Positions 22,639 to 29,958 are shown, counted from the first letter of the stretch. The stretch is DNA of 29,959 nucleotides from Spirochaetaceae bacterium (GCA_003141795.1 PLNO01000300.1:100753-130711), one strand, 5' to 3'. Numbers and translations: made by a program. The notes: generated from the sequence alone by a model not told the origin.

Positions 22639-24384
22639 TCAGCGCACCCATTCGCCGTCGGCAAGCAGGACTTGGACGAGACCGTGAACGAACGTTGGCT
22701 CTTTTATGCCTTCGCTCTCCAGGTAGGCTGAAGCGCCACACGGATCCATGAGTTCCACTCCGCTTCTTCCCTCGTAGAGCTTGACCTGGACGTAGTCTCG
22801 CAAGAGCCTGAAATCGCCAGCATTTCTGTGCCAGTTTCGGACCAGACCGCTCTTGGCCTCGCTGAACCTGATCTGCTGTGTACTTTTTCTCTGTTCAAGG
22901 ACGACGAAGGGTGCCCTCAAGGAAAGAACCTTCTCCTGAACCTCCGTTGGGACTTTGACGAATAGTATTCGTTCAGCGTAACGATCCAGGGAGACTCTGT
23001 TCAGCGCGGCCCCCAAGATGAATTGATTGAAGCTGCGGCCATAAGCAATAATGACATCCTCGGCGTCCAGTCCGAGGTCCTGATACGCGAGAGACAAGAT
23101 CAGGAGCACAACCTTCGACTCCAGCGTCGCCAATCTGTCGAACGACTGTTGTCCGAAACGGTCGGTCCCATGACCCACGCCATCGCGTAGGTCCTTCAGG
23201 AATGCGAAGTCGTCAATGCCAAAGGACAGGATCTCGACAAGTCGAGCATCCATACCCAACAGCAGCCGTTGAAATTTCTCGGCGTAGCTGTATCGGATGC
23301 CAAACGAATAACGACCAATTGCGGCTTCCATCTCATCGAAGATTGCTTCCCATTCGGGGCGATACCGATCGTGGCGGCCGAGTTTCGAGCGGACCCGCTT
23401 CGTCCACGCACGCGCCTGCCTCTTTAGGGGTTGTTTGACTGAATCTGGCAGTTGCGGCCCCGTCATCGCCCGCTTCTGGTCAAGGTAGTTCTGAAGAATT
23501 GACACATACCCGAGAACGCGATAGTCCCACACGTCGTTATAGTTCATCATGGAGAAGACCCTGGACCACAGCCTCCTGAAGCGCTCCCTCCTTGTGTAGT
23601 AGGTCGTTAGAATGACCGCCCATTTGCCGTGCTCGCACAGGTAGCGATTGTTATGAACTGCATGCCAGTCCTCGGACAAGGACTGAGAGGAGTGTGCAGC
23701 AGGATAAGTGATGTAAGCCAACTTCTTCCCCAATTCCGCGATCATGATGTCGATCGTCGAAGGCGTTCCTATAAGGAGCGTGAGGATGAGCGCAAAGTCC
23801 TTTTCAAGGTTCCGACAGTCATCGAGGCTGAGAAGACCCGTAACGGGGGTGCAATCAATCATAACCCTCTCGATAAGCCTCTTCTCGTTATTGTCGCTTT
23901 TCCAGTCGGGATGATAAGAGAGCCCCACACTGATCTCGCGGTCTCCAACCACTACCCGCTCTTCGAATTTGCGATAGATCAGTTTGTAGCGGATTTCGCT
24001 TTCATCGGACTCGAAATGGCTCCTGCCCATGACCCACTTCGTGAGGTTGCTGTAGCCCAAGTGGACACGAGCGAACGCCATCTGTTCTTTGGCATGGATT
24101 TTGGGGCCCTTCACCACCACCCATGGGAAGTACTGGCCGTTGCTTTGGTCGGCATCCAACAAGGTGTAGTAGTCATCGGAGGTCTCGAATTGGATCATTT
24201 CATGTTTCGATCCAAGCTCAGGCCTGGTTGCGAGATCAATGACGGATATTGGCTTATCGGGCGATAGCGTTGGAATCCTGCTGGGATTCAACGTCAGCTT
24301 GGCGGCAAACTCTCCTTCCCGCGCGGAGACGAGTGCACTGCCGTGGAGCACCACGTCGTCTTTGAAAGCCATTTCTCTGTTCAT
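22639..24384 (-). CDS. ApeA-like HEPN anti-phage protein
   Basis: 581 residues from ATG at 24384; ATG 24372 or GTG 24429 are alternatives. The N-terminal half is a beta-rich domain with DDYYTLLDADQSNGQ, FARVHLGYSNLTKWVMG and RYKLIYRKFEERVVVG, the plan of the ApeA N-terminal domain. The C-terminal half is helical, with a HEPN domain whose FLKDLRDGVGHGTDRFG supplies R-x4-H (R400, H405). ApeA is a single-gene abortive-infection effector thought to cleave RNA after phage sensing. The ending (NWHRNAGDFRLLRDYVQVKLYE, then ESEGI…VQVLLADGEWV) is an extra C-terminal domain of about 100 residues. No frameshift is visible. The two-domain length fits the family. It sits inside a phage-like cluster rather than a host island. 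Confidence 0.7.
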   Translation of the reverse strand: MNREMAFKDDVVLHGSALVSAREGEFAAKLTLNPSRIPTLSPDKPISVIDLATRPELGSKHEMIQFETSDDYYTLLDADQSNGQYFPWVVVKGPKIHAKEQMAFARVHLGYSNLTKWVMGRSHFESDESEIRYKLIYRKFEERVVVGDREISVGLSYHPDWKSDNNEKRLIERVMIDCTPVTGLLSLDDCRNLEKDFALILTLLIGTPSTIDIMIAELGKKLAYITYPAAHSSQSLSEDWHAVHNNRYLCEHGKWAVILTTYYTRRERFRRLWSRVFSMMNYNDVWDYRVLGYVSILQNYLDQKRAMTGPQLPDSVKQPLKRQARAWTKRVRSKLGRHDRYRPEWEAIFDEMEAAIGRYSFGIRYSYAEKFQRLLLGMDARLVEILSFGIDDFAFLKDLRDGVGHGTDRFGQQSFDRLATLESKVVLLILSLAYQDLGLDAEDVIIAYGRSFNQFILGAALNRVSLDRYAERILFVKVPTEVQEKVLSLRAPFVVLEQRKSTQQIRFSEAKSGLVRNWHRNAGDFRLLRDYVQVKLYEGRSGVELMDPCGASAYLESEGIKEPTFVHGLVQVLLADGEWVR

Positions 24385-24386
24385 CT

Positions 24387-24515
24387 TCACCGTCCGCTCG
24401 GGCGCGGCGTCGAACGGCGTTGGGGACACCTGCTTTCAGTGGGCTCTGAGTCACTTTCGGCAGCCAGCGCTTCTGTCCGCTTCTCTCTCATGGGGACCAT
24501 GCCTGTTTTCGTCAT
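24387..24515 (-). CDS. 42-residue leader ORF before the ApeA-like gene
   Basis: ATG at 24515 follows GAGGAAG. The product begins MTKTGMVPMREKRTEALAAE and ends in an Arg/Pro/Ser-rich tail. Its TGA lies 2 nt before the ATG of the ApeA-like gene, so ribosomes could re-initiate. It may be a small antitoxin-like or regulatory peptide, or simply a translated leader. The SD here is better than that of the downstream ATG, which supports coupling. Confidence 0.45.
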   Translation of the reverse strand: MTKTGMVPMREKRTEALAAESDSEPTESRCPQRRSTPRPSGR

Positions 24516-24702
24516 AGTTCTTCCTCAGCAAAATGCAGCTCACCTTCCGTTGTCGCGTGGTGATGCTGCCAAAGTTGAGCACTTGTTAGGGATCCCCTCA
24601 CCACTGATTATGAGCACGGCGCCAACGGGATGCAACTCGGCGTAGCGCCGCCCAACGCGCCGCTCCCCCAACGGGGGGTATGCAAAAACTTGGCGTACCA
24701 CC
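24516..24702. other. Intergenic region with small hairpin
   Basis: About 190 bp upstream of the leader ORF. It contains CCCCC-AAC-GGGGG (around 24665-24677), a G/C-rich hairpin. No gene or clear promoter is visible; the leader-ORF promoter should be here. Confidence 0.35.
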
Positions 24703-24891
24703 CTATCCTTGGGTGACCGATTCTACGCCCACGCGCGCGAGAAGGGGAGCCGTCAAAACTCTGACGCGCATCGCGAGGCTGCACTCGCGAAAACAAATTT
24801 CCGCGTGAAGAATCCCCCCAATGGGCCGACCTGCGGCCCGATTGTTGCGGGCGCCAACATCGTTCTTCTTGACGTAGAAAGCTCGTGGCAC
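24703..24891 (-). CDS. Small ORF, uncertain
   Basis: 62 residues from GTG at 24891 (PRAFYVKKNDVGARNNRAA…GGILHAEICFRECSLAMR). It follows the basic coiled-coil gene closely. No SD, and an opposite-strand frame is similarly open, so the call is weak. Confidence 0.25.
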   Translation of the reverse strand: MPRAFYVKKNDVGARNNRAAGRPIGGILHAEICFRECSLAMRVRVLTAPLLARVGVESVTQG

Positions 24892-24919
24892 CGTTTCAGC
24901 TTCGTCGGCGTACCCCAGC

Positions 24920-25104
24920 CTACCCGATCCCCTCGGCCAAACTGCGGGAGGTCCGTTCGGCCGCGATGCGTTCCCTGTACCTGCGATCTCGCTCTCGAAT
25001 CTCTTCCTTGTGCTTCTCGCGGTACCGACGCTGGCATTCGTGGACGTCTTCCTTGTGGTTGCGCTGATACTTCGCCTTTTTCGCTATGGCTTCCGATCGG
25101 CCAT
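24920..25104 (-). CDS. Small basic coiled-coil protein, frameshifted near its start
   Basis: From ATG at 25104 the frame gives MADRK and then needs one extra base (a GG or AA run near 25090) to continue AIAKKAKYQRNHKEDVHECQ, RRYREKHKEEIRERDRRYRE, IAAERTSRSLAEGIG. The repeated R-x-Y-x-x-x-[NH]-K-E pattern is familiar from N-terminal regions of phage HNH-endonuclease-like and DNA-associated proteins. Here nothing catalytic follows. About 61 residues; role unknown. Confidence 0.45.
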
Positions 25105-25132
25105 GTACCGTTCGTGGCGGCGCCTCTTGACT

Positions 25133-25322
25133 TCAGGTCGTGGCTGGACGAACGCCGCCTCGTAGAACGTTGTGCCACGCCATCGTCGCCGTTTTGTCGA
25201 ACTCTGAAGGGTCGCCGCTGTGGACTTCGAAGCGAACAGCTTGCTCGGCAACGAAGTTGGCACACAGTGTGTGGGCCAACTGGTCGATGTCTTCGGTCTG
25301 TGAAGTCGATAGTCAGTCTCAC
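25133..25322 (-). CDS. Small hypothetical protein, frameshifted
   Basis: GTG at 25322 follows GGAGAGGAG. The first codons give VRLTIDF and the rest reads, one frame over, TEDIDQLAHTLCANFVAEQ, AVRFEVHSGDPSEFDKTATMAW, HNVLRGGVRP. One surplus base near 25305 joins them. The result is a ~62-residue alpha/beta protein starting with a strand and ending with a helix. A one-base variant of the cluster nonamer (GCATGGTTC) lies 19 nt upstream. Confidence 0.5.
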
Positions 25323-25341
25323 GTCGTATCTCCTCTCCGAG

Positions 25342-25350
25342 GAACCATGC
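25342..25350 (-). promoter_or_regulatory. GCATGGTTC, variant of the cluster nonamer
   Basis: One mismatch to GCATAGTTC, followed by CTCGGAGAGGAG and a GTG start 19 nt away, the same layout as at 21001. Confidence 0.35.
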
Positions 25351-25411
25351 TGTTGCCCCAGTCTGGCCGATCCCGTCATCCAAGTCTGGTGTGCGCTGCT
25401 CAGAGGTAGCC

Positions 25412-25880
25412 TCACATCCCCCCGCGTGCCTCCGCCACTACGAGGTCAGGGTAGGCCAGGTTCCGCCATCCCCTTGGCCAGTCAGCCCTCCGCTTGTACC
25501 AGGTAAGCTCGTAGCTGTTGCCGTACTGGTCGACAGCCGACCATGAGACAGACTCTTCGTCCAGACTGCTGACGGTCAGGGCAACTTCGGTGCGCTGCCA
25601 GTCTCTCCTTCCACCCCGCGGGCCGAGTCCCGCCACGAGCGTGTAGGTGCCATATTCAGAAGCCCAGTAGTTGAATTCACGCCTTGCCTCCCGCGAACAA
25701 TTGGTGTGCCTGGGCCCCTCGGCGCCCATCCGAACCCTCTGCCCCGCCAGGATGACGCCGTGGCATGTGGCACAGCCTTCGGGGATGCTCGTCGGCAAGT
25801 TTCGCTGAGGCCATTTGCGACTGCGTACCGAGTAGAAGGTCCTCGGCGTGCCGTGCCAGCCTTTTGTCGCTCTTTTCCAT
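25412..25880 (-). CDS. Zinc-finger-like protein, frameshifted
   Basis: ATG at 25880 (after GAGAGGA) gives MEKSDKRLARHAEDLLLG, TQSQMASAKLADEHP, then breaks at a CCCC run near 25780. With one C removed it continues EGCATCHGVILAGQRVRMG, EGPRHTNCSREARREF, and a beta-rich end, YGNSYELTWYKRRADWPRGWRN. CxxCH…HTNC is a zinc-finger pattern like those of small LIM-like or cargo-binding domains. About 155 residues. The start lies 14 nt downstream of the stop of the upstream gene. Confidence 0.5.
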
Positions 25881-25894
25881 TCCTCTCTCTCGTC

Positions 25895-26095
25895 TCATGC
25901 TGCGGATATTGCGTCGGAGATCTCCTCCGCTCCACATCCCGCCCTTCCTTCGCGGCGGGGGCCAATGCGACGATGCGGCCTCAGTAGGCATTCGATGAGC
26001 CGTCTGCACTCCGCCGCGCATCTCATGAGCTTCTCCCTCTGTACCCTGAAGCTGGCGTAGAAGGACGCCAACGCCACGCTTTGACGATGTCTCAC
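25895..26095 (-). CDS. Small Arg/Cys-rich helical protein
   Basis: 66 residues from GTG 26095, or 43 from ATG 26027, which follows GGGAG and may be the true start. Sequence: FYASFRVQREKLMRCAAEC, RRLIECLLRPHRRIG, then a tail ending EEISDAISAA. No membrane segment. It ends 14 nt before the ATG of the zinc-finger-like gene, so the two are probably co-translated. Confidence 0.45.
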   Translation of the reverse strand: MRHRQSVALASFYASFRVQREKLMRCAAECRRLIECLLRPHRRIGPRREGRAGCGAEEISDAISAA

Positions 26096-26163
26096 CTAAG
26101 AGCCGACCGAAGCTAAGACTCAGTGATCCTGTTCTCTCTATCCTCGCTCACGAAGCAGTTTCC

Positions 26164-26259
26164 CTATTCCTCTCCATGGGCGCTTACTTCGGAGAAGATC
26201 AGCCCCAACTGGCTCCTACCCATGGGCATCTTCATCTTGGGGCGCTTTGTCTCTGTCAT
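26164..26259 (-). CDS. 31-residue Met/Lys-rich peptide
   Basis: ATG at 26259 overlaps the TGA of the upstream gene (ATGA) and follows AAGGAG. The product is MTETKRPKMKMPMGRSQLGL plus 11 residues. The overlap and SD make it a credible gene, although it is far below normal length. It would be a basic peptide of unknown role. Confidence 0.4.
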   Translation of the reverse strand: MTETKRPKMKMPMGRSQLGLIFSEVSAHGEE

Positions 26260-26729
26260 GTGCGCTTCTCCTTTCCGCCGAGCACATCACTGATGTGATC
26301 GAAGACACCTACATGGCCAGAGATGTCGTAGTAGTCGAACCAGTAGTCGGGTCTGCGTTGGATGCCCGAAAGGACACTCACTCGCATCGCGTCTGGCCAC
26401 ACGAGGAGAAACGGGCTCGTACCCTGCCGCTGGATGCCAAGGGGCTTCATGGCCCGCTCCTTTATGTCCCAGTGGCTGAAGCCATCGCCGCTCGGCGTTG
26501 TCAGCATGACGCCTGCGAGCTGGCGAGCGAAGTCGCTCGGAATAGCGACACCTACCACGTTCAGGCACTCGGTGATTCTCGTCGCCGTGTTCGTCCGACT
26601 GCAAACCGAGCCGATTCCGAAGCTGTCGAACAATAGGGCGACGACTACTGCGTTGCGCAGGGCCTCGTTCTGCCTTCCGCCAGCCTTGAACGGAGCGTTC
26701 CCGAAAATCATGTCAAACGATGGGTTCAT
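26256..26729 (-). CDS. Hypothetical protein
   Basis: 157 residues from ATG at 26729, after AAAGGAG and overlapping the upstream TGA (ATGA). FGNAPFKAGGRQNEALRNAVV, VALLFDSFGIGSVCSRTNTATRI, ECLNVVGVAIPSDFARQLAG and YWFDYYDISGHVGVFDHISDVL suggest an alpha/beta fold with a conserved-looking centre. No known motif. The double overlap with its neighbours marks a three-gene translationally coupled unit (26920, 26729, 26259 starts). Confidence 0.6.
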   Translation of the reverse strand: MNPSFDMIFGNAPFKAGGRQNEALRNAVVVALLFDSFGIGSVCSRTNTATRITECLNVVGVAIPSDFARQLAGVMLTTPSGDGFSHWDIKERAMKPLGIQRQGTSPFLLVWPDAMRVSVLSGIQRRPDYWFDYYDISGHVGVFDHISDVLGGKEKRT

Positions 26730-26920
26730 CCTGTTCTCCTTTCAGTCGTGGTCCTATCACTCGCGCTTTCCCCACCCTCGGCACACATCACGCCCAAGAT
26801 GTCCGCTGCGACATCGCCATAGTCGCCCGACCTCTGGCGGTCCTTCGCGTGCCAAGGCAAGCGGGAATCGAGGGCGGACAAGGCCGCAACGTGTTCCACC
26901 GATCGGTAGTGCTTGCTCAT
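26726..26920 (-). CDS. Small hypothetical protein
   Basis: 64 residues from ATG at 26920: MSKHYRSVEHVAALSALDSR, LPWHAKDRQRSGDYGDVAAD, ILGVMCAEGGES. It ends in ATGA overlap with the next gene. Contains possible His/Cys ligands (H4, H10, H24, C46) but no defined motif. No SD is obvious. Confidence 0.45.
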   Translation of the reverse strand: MSKHYRSVEHVAALSALDSRLPWHAKDRQRSGDYGDVAADILGVMCAEGGESASDRTTTERRTG

Positions 26921-26959
26921 CGAACACGGCGCGCAGTTCGTCCCCGAGGGTTTTCGCTG

Positions 26960-27559
26960 CTATTCGCCCGCTTCTTCGGTGTCGTCTTGAGTCTCCCCGT
27001 CGTAGGCCGAGTTGAACGGGACAATCCTCGCTCCCCCGATTGCCTCCCGTATCGCAGCCAAAGTTTCGTCAACATCGTCGAGGAGACCTGCGATGTCCGC
27101 CTGAGTCACCGTTGGGACTCTGGCCCAGTGGGCCGCTATGTCCTTGAGCGAGACGAACTCCTTGATGGCAGCAACGGGTCCCGTGCACAGCTCGCGATGT
27201 TTTCTGCCCTCGAACCGATCCAGCTCCGCCTTGATGGCGGCAATGTCGGCGGCCCACATAGACCTGACCTTTTCTTCGACGTTCTCGTCTCCGAAGCGCG
27301 AGCGGATGCTTCGCAACGCAGGGACAGCCCGCGCCAGGTCGCGTGTAGCGGTCGCCGTCGTCGGCTGGTTGCCGATCGCCTCCTTTGCGTGCCTCTGCGC
27401 CGCCTTCTTCTTCCTGTCCTTCCCCTTACCTTCGATACGGGTGAGACACATGGTCCGCGTCGGGATGGTCCCATTCTCGCGGCACTTGGCAATCACCGTC
27501 GCGCAGGTGGACTCGTGCTCTGCCATCCTGGCCGCCCTGACCGCTCGGTTGTAGTCCAC
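26960..27559 (-). CDS. Hypothetical helical protein, N terminus uncertain
   Basis: 199 residues from GTG 27559. The frame stays open and protein-like further upstream (DTVDRGLRGLCEQHGVDYNRAV) to just after the AAGGAGGCG at ~27615, but no ATG or GTG lies there, so a start may have been lost to an indel. RAVRAARMAEHESTCATVIAK looks like a helix-turn-helix segment; the middle is Lys-rich (KGKDRKKKAAQRH), and the rest is helical (MWAADIAAIKAELDRFEGRK). DNA binding is inference. Confidence 0.5.
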   Translation of the reverse strand: MDYNRAVRAARMAEHESTCATVIAKCRENGTIPTRTMCLTRIEGKGKDRKKKAAQRHAKEAIGNQPTTATATRDLARAVPALRSIRSRFGDENVEEKVRSMWAADIAAIKAELDRFEGRKHRELCTGPVAAIKEFVSLKDIAAHWARVPTVTQADIAGLLDDVDETLAAIREAIGGARIVPFNSAYDGETQDDTEEAGE

Positions 27560-27629
27560 GCCGTGCTGTTCGCAGAGGCCTCTAAGACCGCGGTCGACGG
27601 TGTCTGATCCCTTGAGCGCCCCCGCCTCC

Positions 27630-28019
27630 TTAAGTGCATTTGACCTCGGAGCACCTCTTGCCCCACTCGATTTCGCGGTGGATGATCTGCTCCGCCGCCT
27701 CGCAGATGGTCTGCTCCTTCTTGTCTGAGTTCTTGACGACCTCCCATCCCGTCAGCCAGGCCTTGAGCAGAGCCTTATCAGGCTCTGCAAACGCTTCTTG
27801 GAGTTGCGGCCTCCCCCCGCTTGGTTTCGGCTCTTGTCGTGCAAGTCGCTTGCGGATCTCGCTGTTCGGGACGAACGCAGAACCCTCGAAGAGGCTTTGG
27901 CCCTTTTCGAAGACCGCAGCCGTGAAGTCGCGGCCGTCTGAAGCGCTCGCCGTTGACAGCTTGCCCGCGACACGCCGCGCCAGCGTGTGCCTTCTTAGCA
28001 ATTCGATGGTTTTCGCCAT
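27630..28019 (-). CDS. Hypothetical protein
   Basis: 129 residues; ATG at 28019 follows AAGGAG with 7-nt spacing. Segments: MAKTIELLRRHTLARRVAG, FTAAVFEKGQSLFEGSAFVP, NSEIRKRLARQEPKPS and LLKAWLTGWEVVKNSDKKEQ. Helical and charged; no membrane segment or catalytic motif. Intact frame, tight spacing to both neighbours, so part of the minus-strand operon. Unknown family. Confidence 0.6.
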   Translation of the reverse strand: MAKTIELLRRHTLARRVAGKLSTASASDGRDFTAAVFEKGQSLFEGSAFVPNSEIRKRLARQEPKPSGGRPQLQEAFAEPDKALLKAWLTGWEVVKNSDKKEQTICEAAEQIIHREIEWGKRCSEVKCT

Positions 28020-28087
28020 CGTTTACTCCTTCCTCACCAGTGCCCTACTGCACGGCGGGCGGCCGCCGCGCATAGCTGTTCGTTGCT

Positions 28088-28636
28088 TCATGCAGTCTTC
28101 CTCCTGGCGGCGTTCAACACGTCTAGGATCTGGTCGCCTTCGAGTTCTTTGGCGTCTTGGAGAGTCCGCGCGAGTCGGGTAATCTGTTCCCAGTAGCGCT
28201 CGATGATCGTGCTTGCTCTGTTGAGGCTTTCATCCATCCGCGGAAGGTGAGGCCTTGCGTAAGTATTGACGATCCTGTCGTAGGCGCCGTCCCAATCGGC
28301 CGCACACCTGTTCCCGTATGCGTAAGACATCAACCTAACTCCAGATACTCGATGAGTCTGGCCAGCGATCCGTCGTCCAAACGCGAATAGGAGAATCGGA
28401 GCAACGGAGATCGCGGAAAAGTCCAAGCAGGCTTCCTCGACGCCATTCCCCGCCTCCTGGACGGTGCGTGTGCGTCCGCCGTACTCGATGCCGTCCTGCC
28501 TGCCTGGACGAATGGTTATGAGGCACACACGCGCCCCGATCGCCCATGCCACTACTGCGTGACACGCCTCGTGGACAGCGCCCTCATCTATTGCTTCCGC
28601 TTGTGACCAGTCTATTTTGGGGACCCTGATTCTCAT
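28088..28636 (-). CDS. M41-like zinc metallopeptidase without AAA+ domain
   Basis: 182 residues; ATG at 28636 follows AAGGAGG. EGAVHEACHAVVAWAIGARV contains HExxH (H22, E23, H26) in the exact context of peptidase family M41 (FtsH), including the 'xVxxVTIxP' strand that follows. The C-terminal helices (NRASTIIERYWEQITRLARTL) also fit M41-like proteins. FtsH itself has membrane and AAA+ domains that are absent here, so this is the short phage/plasmid type that may act on a small substrate or use a host ATPase. The third zinc ligand (an Asp in FtsH) cannot be placed with certainty; D in the WDGAYDRIV region is a candidate. Confidence 0.7.
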   Translation of the reverse strand: MRIRVPKIDWSQAEAIDEGAVHEACHAVVAWAIGARVCLITIRPGRQDGIEYGGRTRTVQEAGNGVEEACLDFSAISVAPILLFAFGRRIAGQTHRVSGVRLMSYAYGNRCAADWDGAYDRIVNTYARPHLPRMDESLNRASTIIERYWEQITRLARTLQDAKELEGDQILDVLNAARRKTA

Positions 28637-28705
28637 TGCCAAACCTCCTTGGAGTAGCCCTTTCGTCGCCCTGCTATCGGACATCATCTTTGTTCATTTG
28701 GGCTC

Positions 28706-28735
28706 CGCGCGGGGCGACGCGGGCCGCCCCGCGCG
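28706..28735. terminator. 11-bp G/C-rich hairpin
   Basis: CGCGCGGGGCG pairs perfectly with CGCCCCGCGCG across an 8-nt loop, just past the stop at 28746 and 70 bp before the M41-like ATG. No T-run follows, so partial termination or mRNA protection between the two genes is suggested. Confidence 0.5.
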
Positions 28736-28745
28736 ATTAGAGTCG

Positions 28746-29057
28746 TCAGGCCGACCGCTCGTGAACGGGAACCCTCGAAAGGTTGCCAGCATCATCCCTG
28801 TGCCAGGCCGCCTTGCATGAGTGGCCCTGGCAAACGATTTGGGCGATCACAAGCTCTTCGCCGCACTCCGCGCACGAGGTGATTGCGACCTGTGCGTACT
28901 TTCTGCGCTTCGGGGGCGCCACCACGAAGGTCCCCTTCTCCAAGTCCATGATCATCGGCCCCAATTCGCCTGAGGCGTCGACCGTCTCGACTGCCCTGCA
29001 AAGGCCTTCCAATAATCCCTCCTTCTTTTGATCCTTGGGCAGACCTCTCCGAGTCAT
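28746..29057 (-). CDS. Zinc-ribbon protein
   Basis: 103 residues from ATG at 29057. A helical N terminus (KKEGLLEGLCRAVETVDAS) is followed by a strand pair, MIMDLEKGTFVVAPPKRRK, and a ribbon with SCAECGEELVIAQIVCQGHSC (CxxC…CxGHSC) and AAWHRDDAGNL. The Cys/His spacing fits a zinc ribbon. No SD at the ATG; MDLEKG is an internal alternative. Likely the first gene of its transcript, given TATAAT upstream. Confidence 0.55.
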   Translation of the reverse strand: MTRRGLPKDQKKEGLLEGLCRAVETVDASGELGPMIMDLEKGTFVVAPPKRRKYAQVAITSCAECGEELVIAQIVCQGHSCKAAWHRDDAGNLSRVPVHERSA

Positions 29058-29419
29058 GCACTACGGCATTCTTCTGAGTGAGGTTCTGCTGTCTGCTCTT
29101 CCACCCCCAGCGGCCGCCAGGGACTTCGATGTCACGGGTCGCATGTTGGGGCGGCCCGAATCGCCATCATTATAGCACAAAACAAGGGGCGACCTTTGCT
29201 GGGACGAGATTTCGTCCAAGAAATAGCGCGGTGCTGAAATTTGCGACGGATAGCAAAGTCAGAAGGGCGCCCTCTCACTTCAGCCAGTGTGTGACAGGCT
29301 GCTCTCTGTCATCGACTTCGAGAGCTCTCACTCTCGACCTGGAACATGCGAGCGTACTGCAAGGAATCCGCTGGTGGGCTGTTCGCTGGCGAGTCGAGCG
29401 GGGGACGTTGGGTGCCCAG
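29058..29419. other. Regulatory gap in the minus-strand cluster
   Basis: About 360 bp with no credible gene. It holds the TATAAT box at 29169-29174 and AT-richer sequence around it than the genes on either side. It separates the helix-turn-helix gene from the zinc-ribbon gene and is the best candidate for an internal promoter/operator region. Confidence 0.5.
29169..29174 (-). promoter_or_regulatory. TATAAT -10 box
   Basis: Consensus TATAAT on the minus strand, preceded by TTGTTTTGTGC. No good -35 at 17 bp (AAAGGT), so an activator or extended -10 (TGTGCTATAAT) may be needed. Transcripts would start ~105 nt before the zinc-ribbon ATG. Confidence 0.45.
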
Positions 29420-29836
29420 TTACGACTTCAAGCTTGAATGGCCCTTATCCTCTGCACCAGCATTTCGAGAGCGAGGGCGCGAAGCCCGCGTTCGTTCGGG
29501 AATCGTTGCGGGTGGTGGAAGTTCCGCATCGGTTTCGTTCAGCCAGCGGATGATCGTGTCTCGCCTCCACATCTTCTTGTTTCCTTGGAGTCCGTCGGGC
29601 TTCCCTTGGTTGGGCTTGAGCCAGGCTCTCCCAGTTAGAGTGCCGTAAGGGACACCCTTCAGTCGTGCTGCCGCGGTGAGGCTGAACCAAGCTTGTTGCG
29701 GAACAATCAGGCTGTCGCTTCTTGCGAGTTTTCCGTTGATCGAGTGGAGCAGCGCAAGGACTTCCGTGAAGGATGGTAGTTCGAGTGTGATCTGGCTGTT
29801 GGGTTCTGGCTTGGGCGTCCCTATGGTTGACTTCAC
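29420..29836 (-). CDS. Helix-turn-helix DNA-binding protein
   Basis: 138 residues from GTG at 29836, which overlaps the stop of the upstream frame (GTGA). A coiled N-terminal part (FTEVLALLHSINGKLARS) precedes FSLTAAARLKGVPYGTLTGR and KMWRRDTIIRWLNET. This is the MerR/excisionase-like winged helix ('S.keaAellgvs..tl.r…k.r..dl..wl'). The C terminus is a basic, disordered tail. In phage-like elements such proteins are excisionases or early regulators; the specific role is inferred. Confidence 0.55.
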   Translation of the reverse strand: MKSTIGTPKPEPNSQITLELPSFTEVLALLHSINGKLARSDSLIVPQQAWFSLTAAARLKGVPYGTLTGRAWLKPNQGKPDGLQGNKKMWRRDTIIRWLNETDAELPPPATIPERTRASRPRSRNAGAEDKGHSSLKS

Positions 29837-29958
29837 ATTGGAGAACTATGCAAATCGGCTTCGCTGAAGCCCTGCCCATACCTGAATCCATACCGATTGG
29901 CTGCGCCAGAATAGCGGGCATAGCGGATGTAGCAGTAGAAACGCTTGATTTCGGTCGA
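29833..29958 (-). CDS. Partial protein at the right edge
   Basis: The frame enters from beyond the window and reads EIKRFYCYIRYARYSGAANR, GFRYGQGFSEADLHSSPM, with its TGA overlapping the next GTG. Tyr/Arg-rich, no family recognised. Only the last 41 codons are visible. Confidence 0.4.
   Translation of the reverse strand, partial: STEIKRFYCYIRYARYSGAANRYGFRYGQGFSEADLHSSPM
29843..29851 (-). promoter_or_regulatory. GCATAGTTC motif
   Basis: Exact nonamer 6 nt before the GTG at 29836 and inside the 3' end of the upstream frame. The spacing would suit a leaderless start if the motif is a -10 element. Confidence 0.4.
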
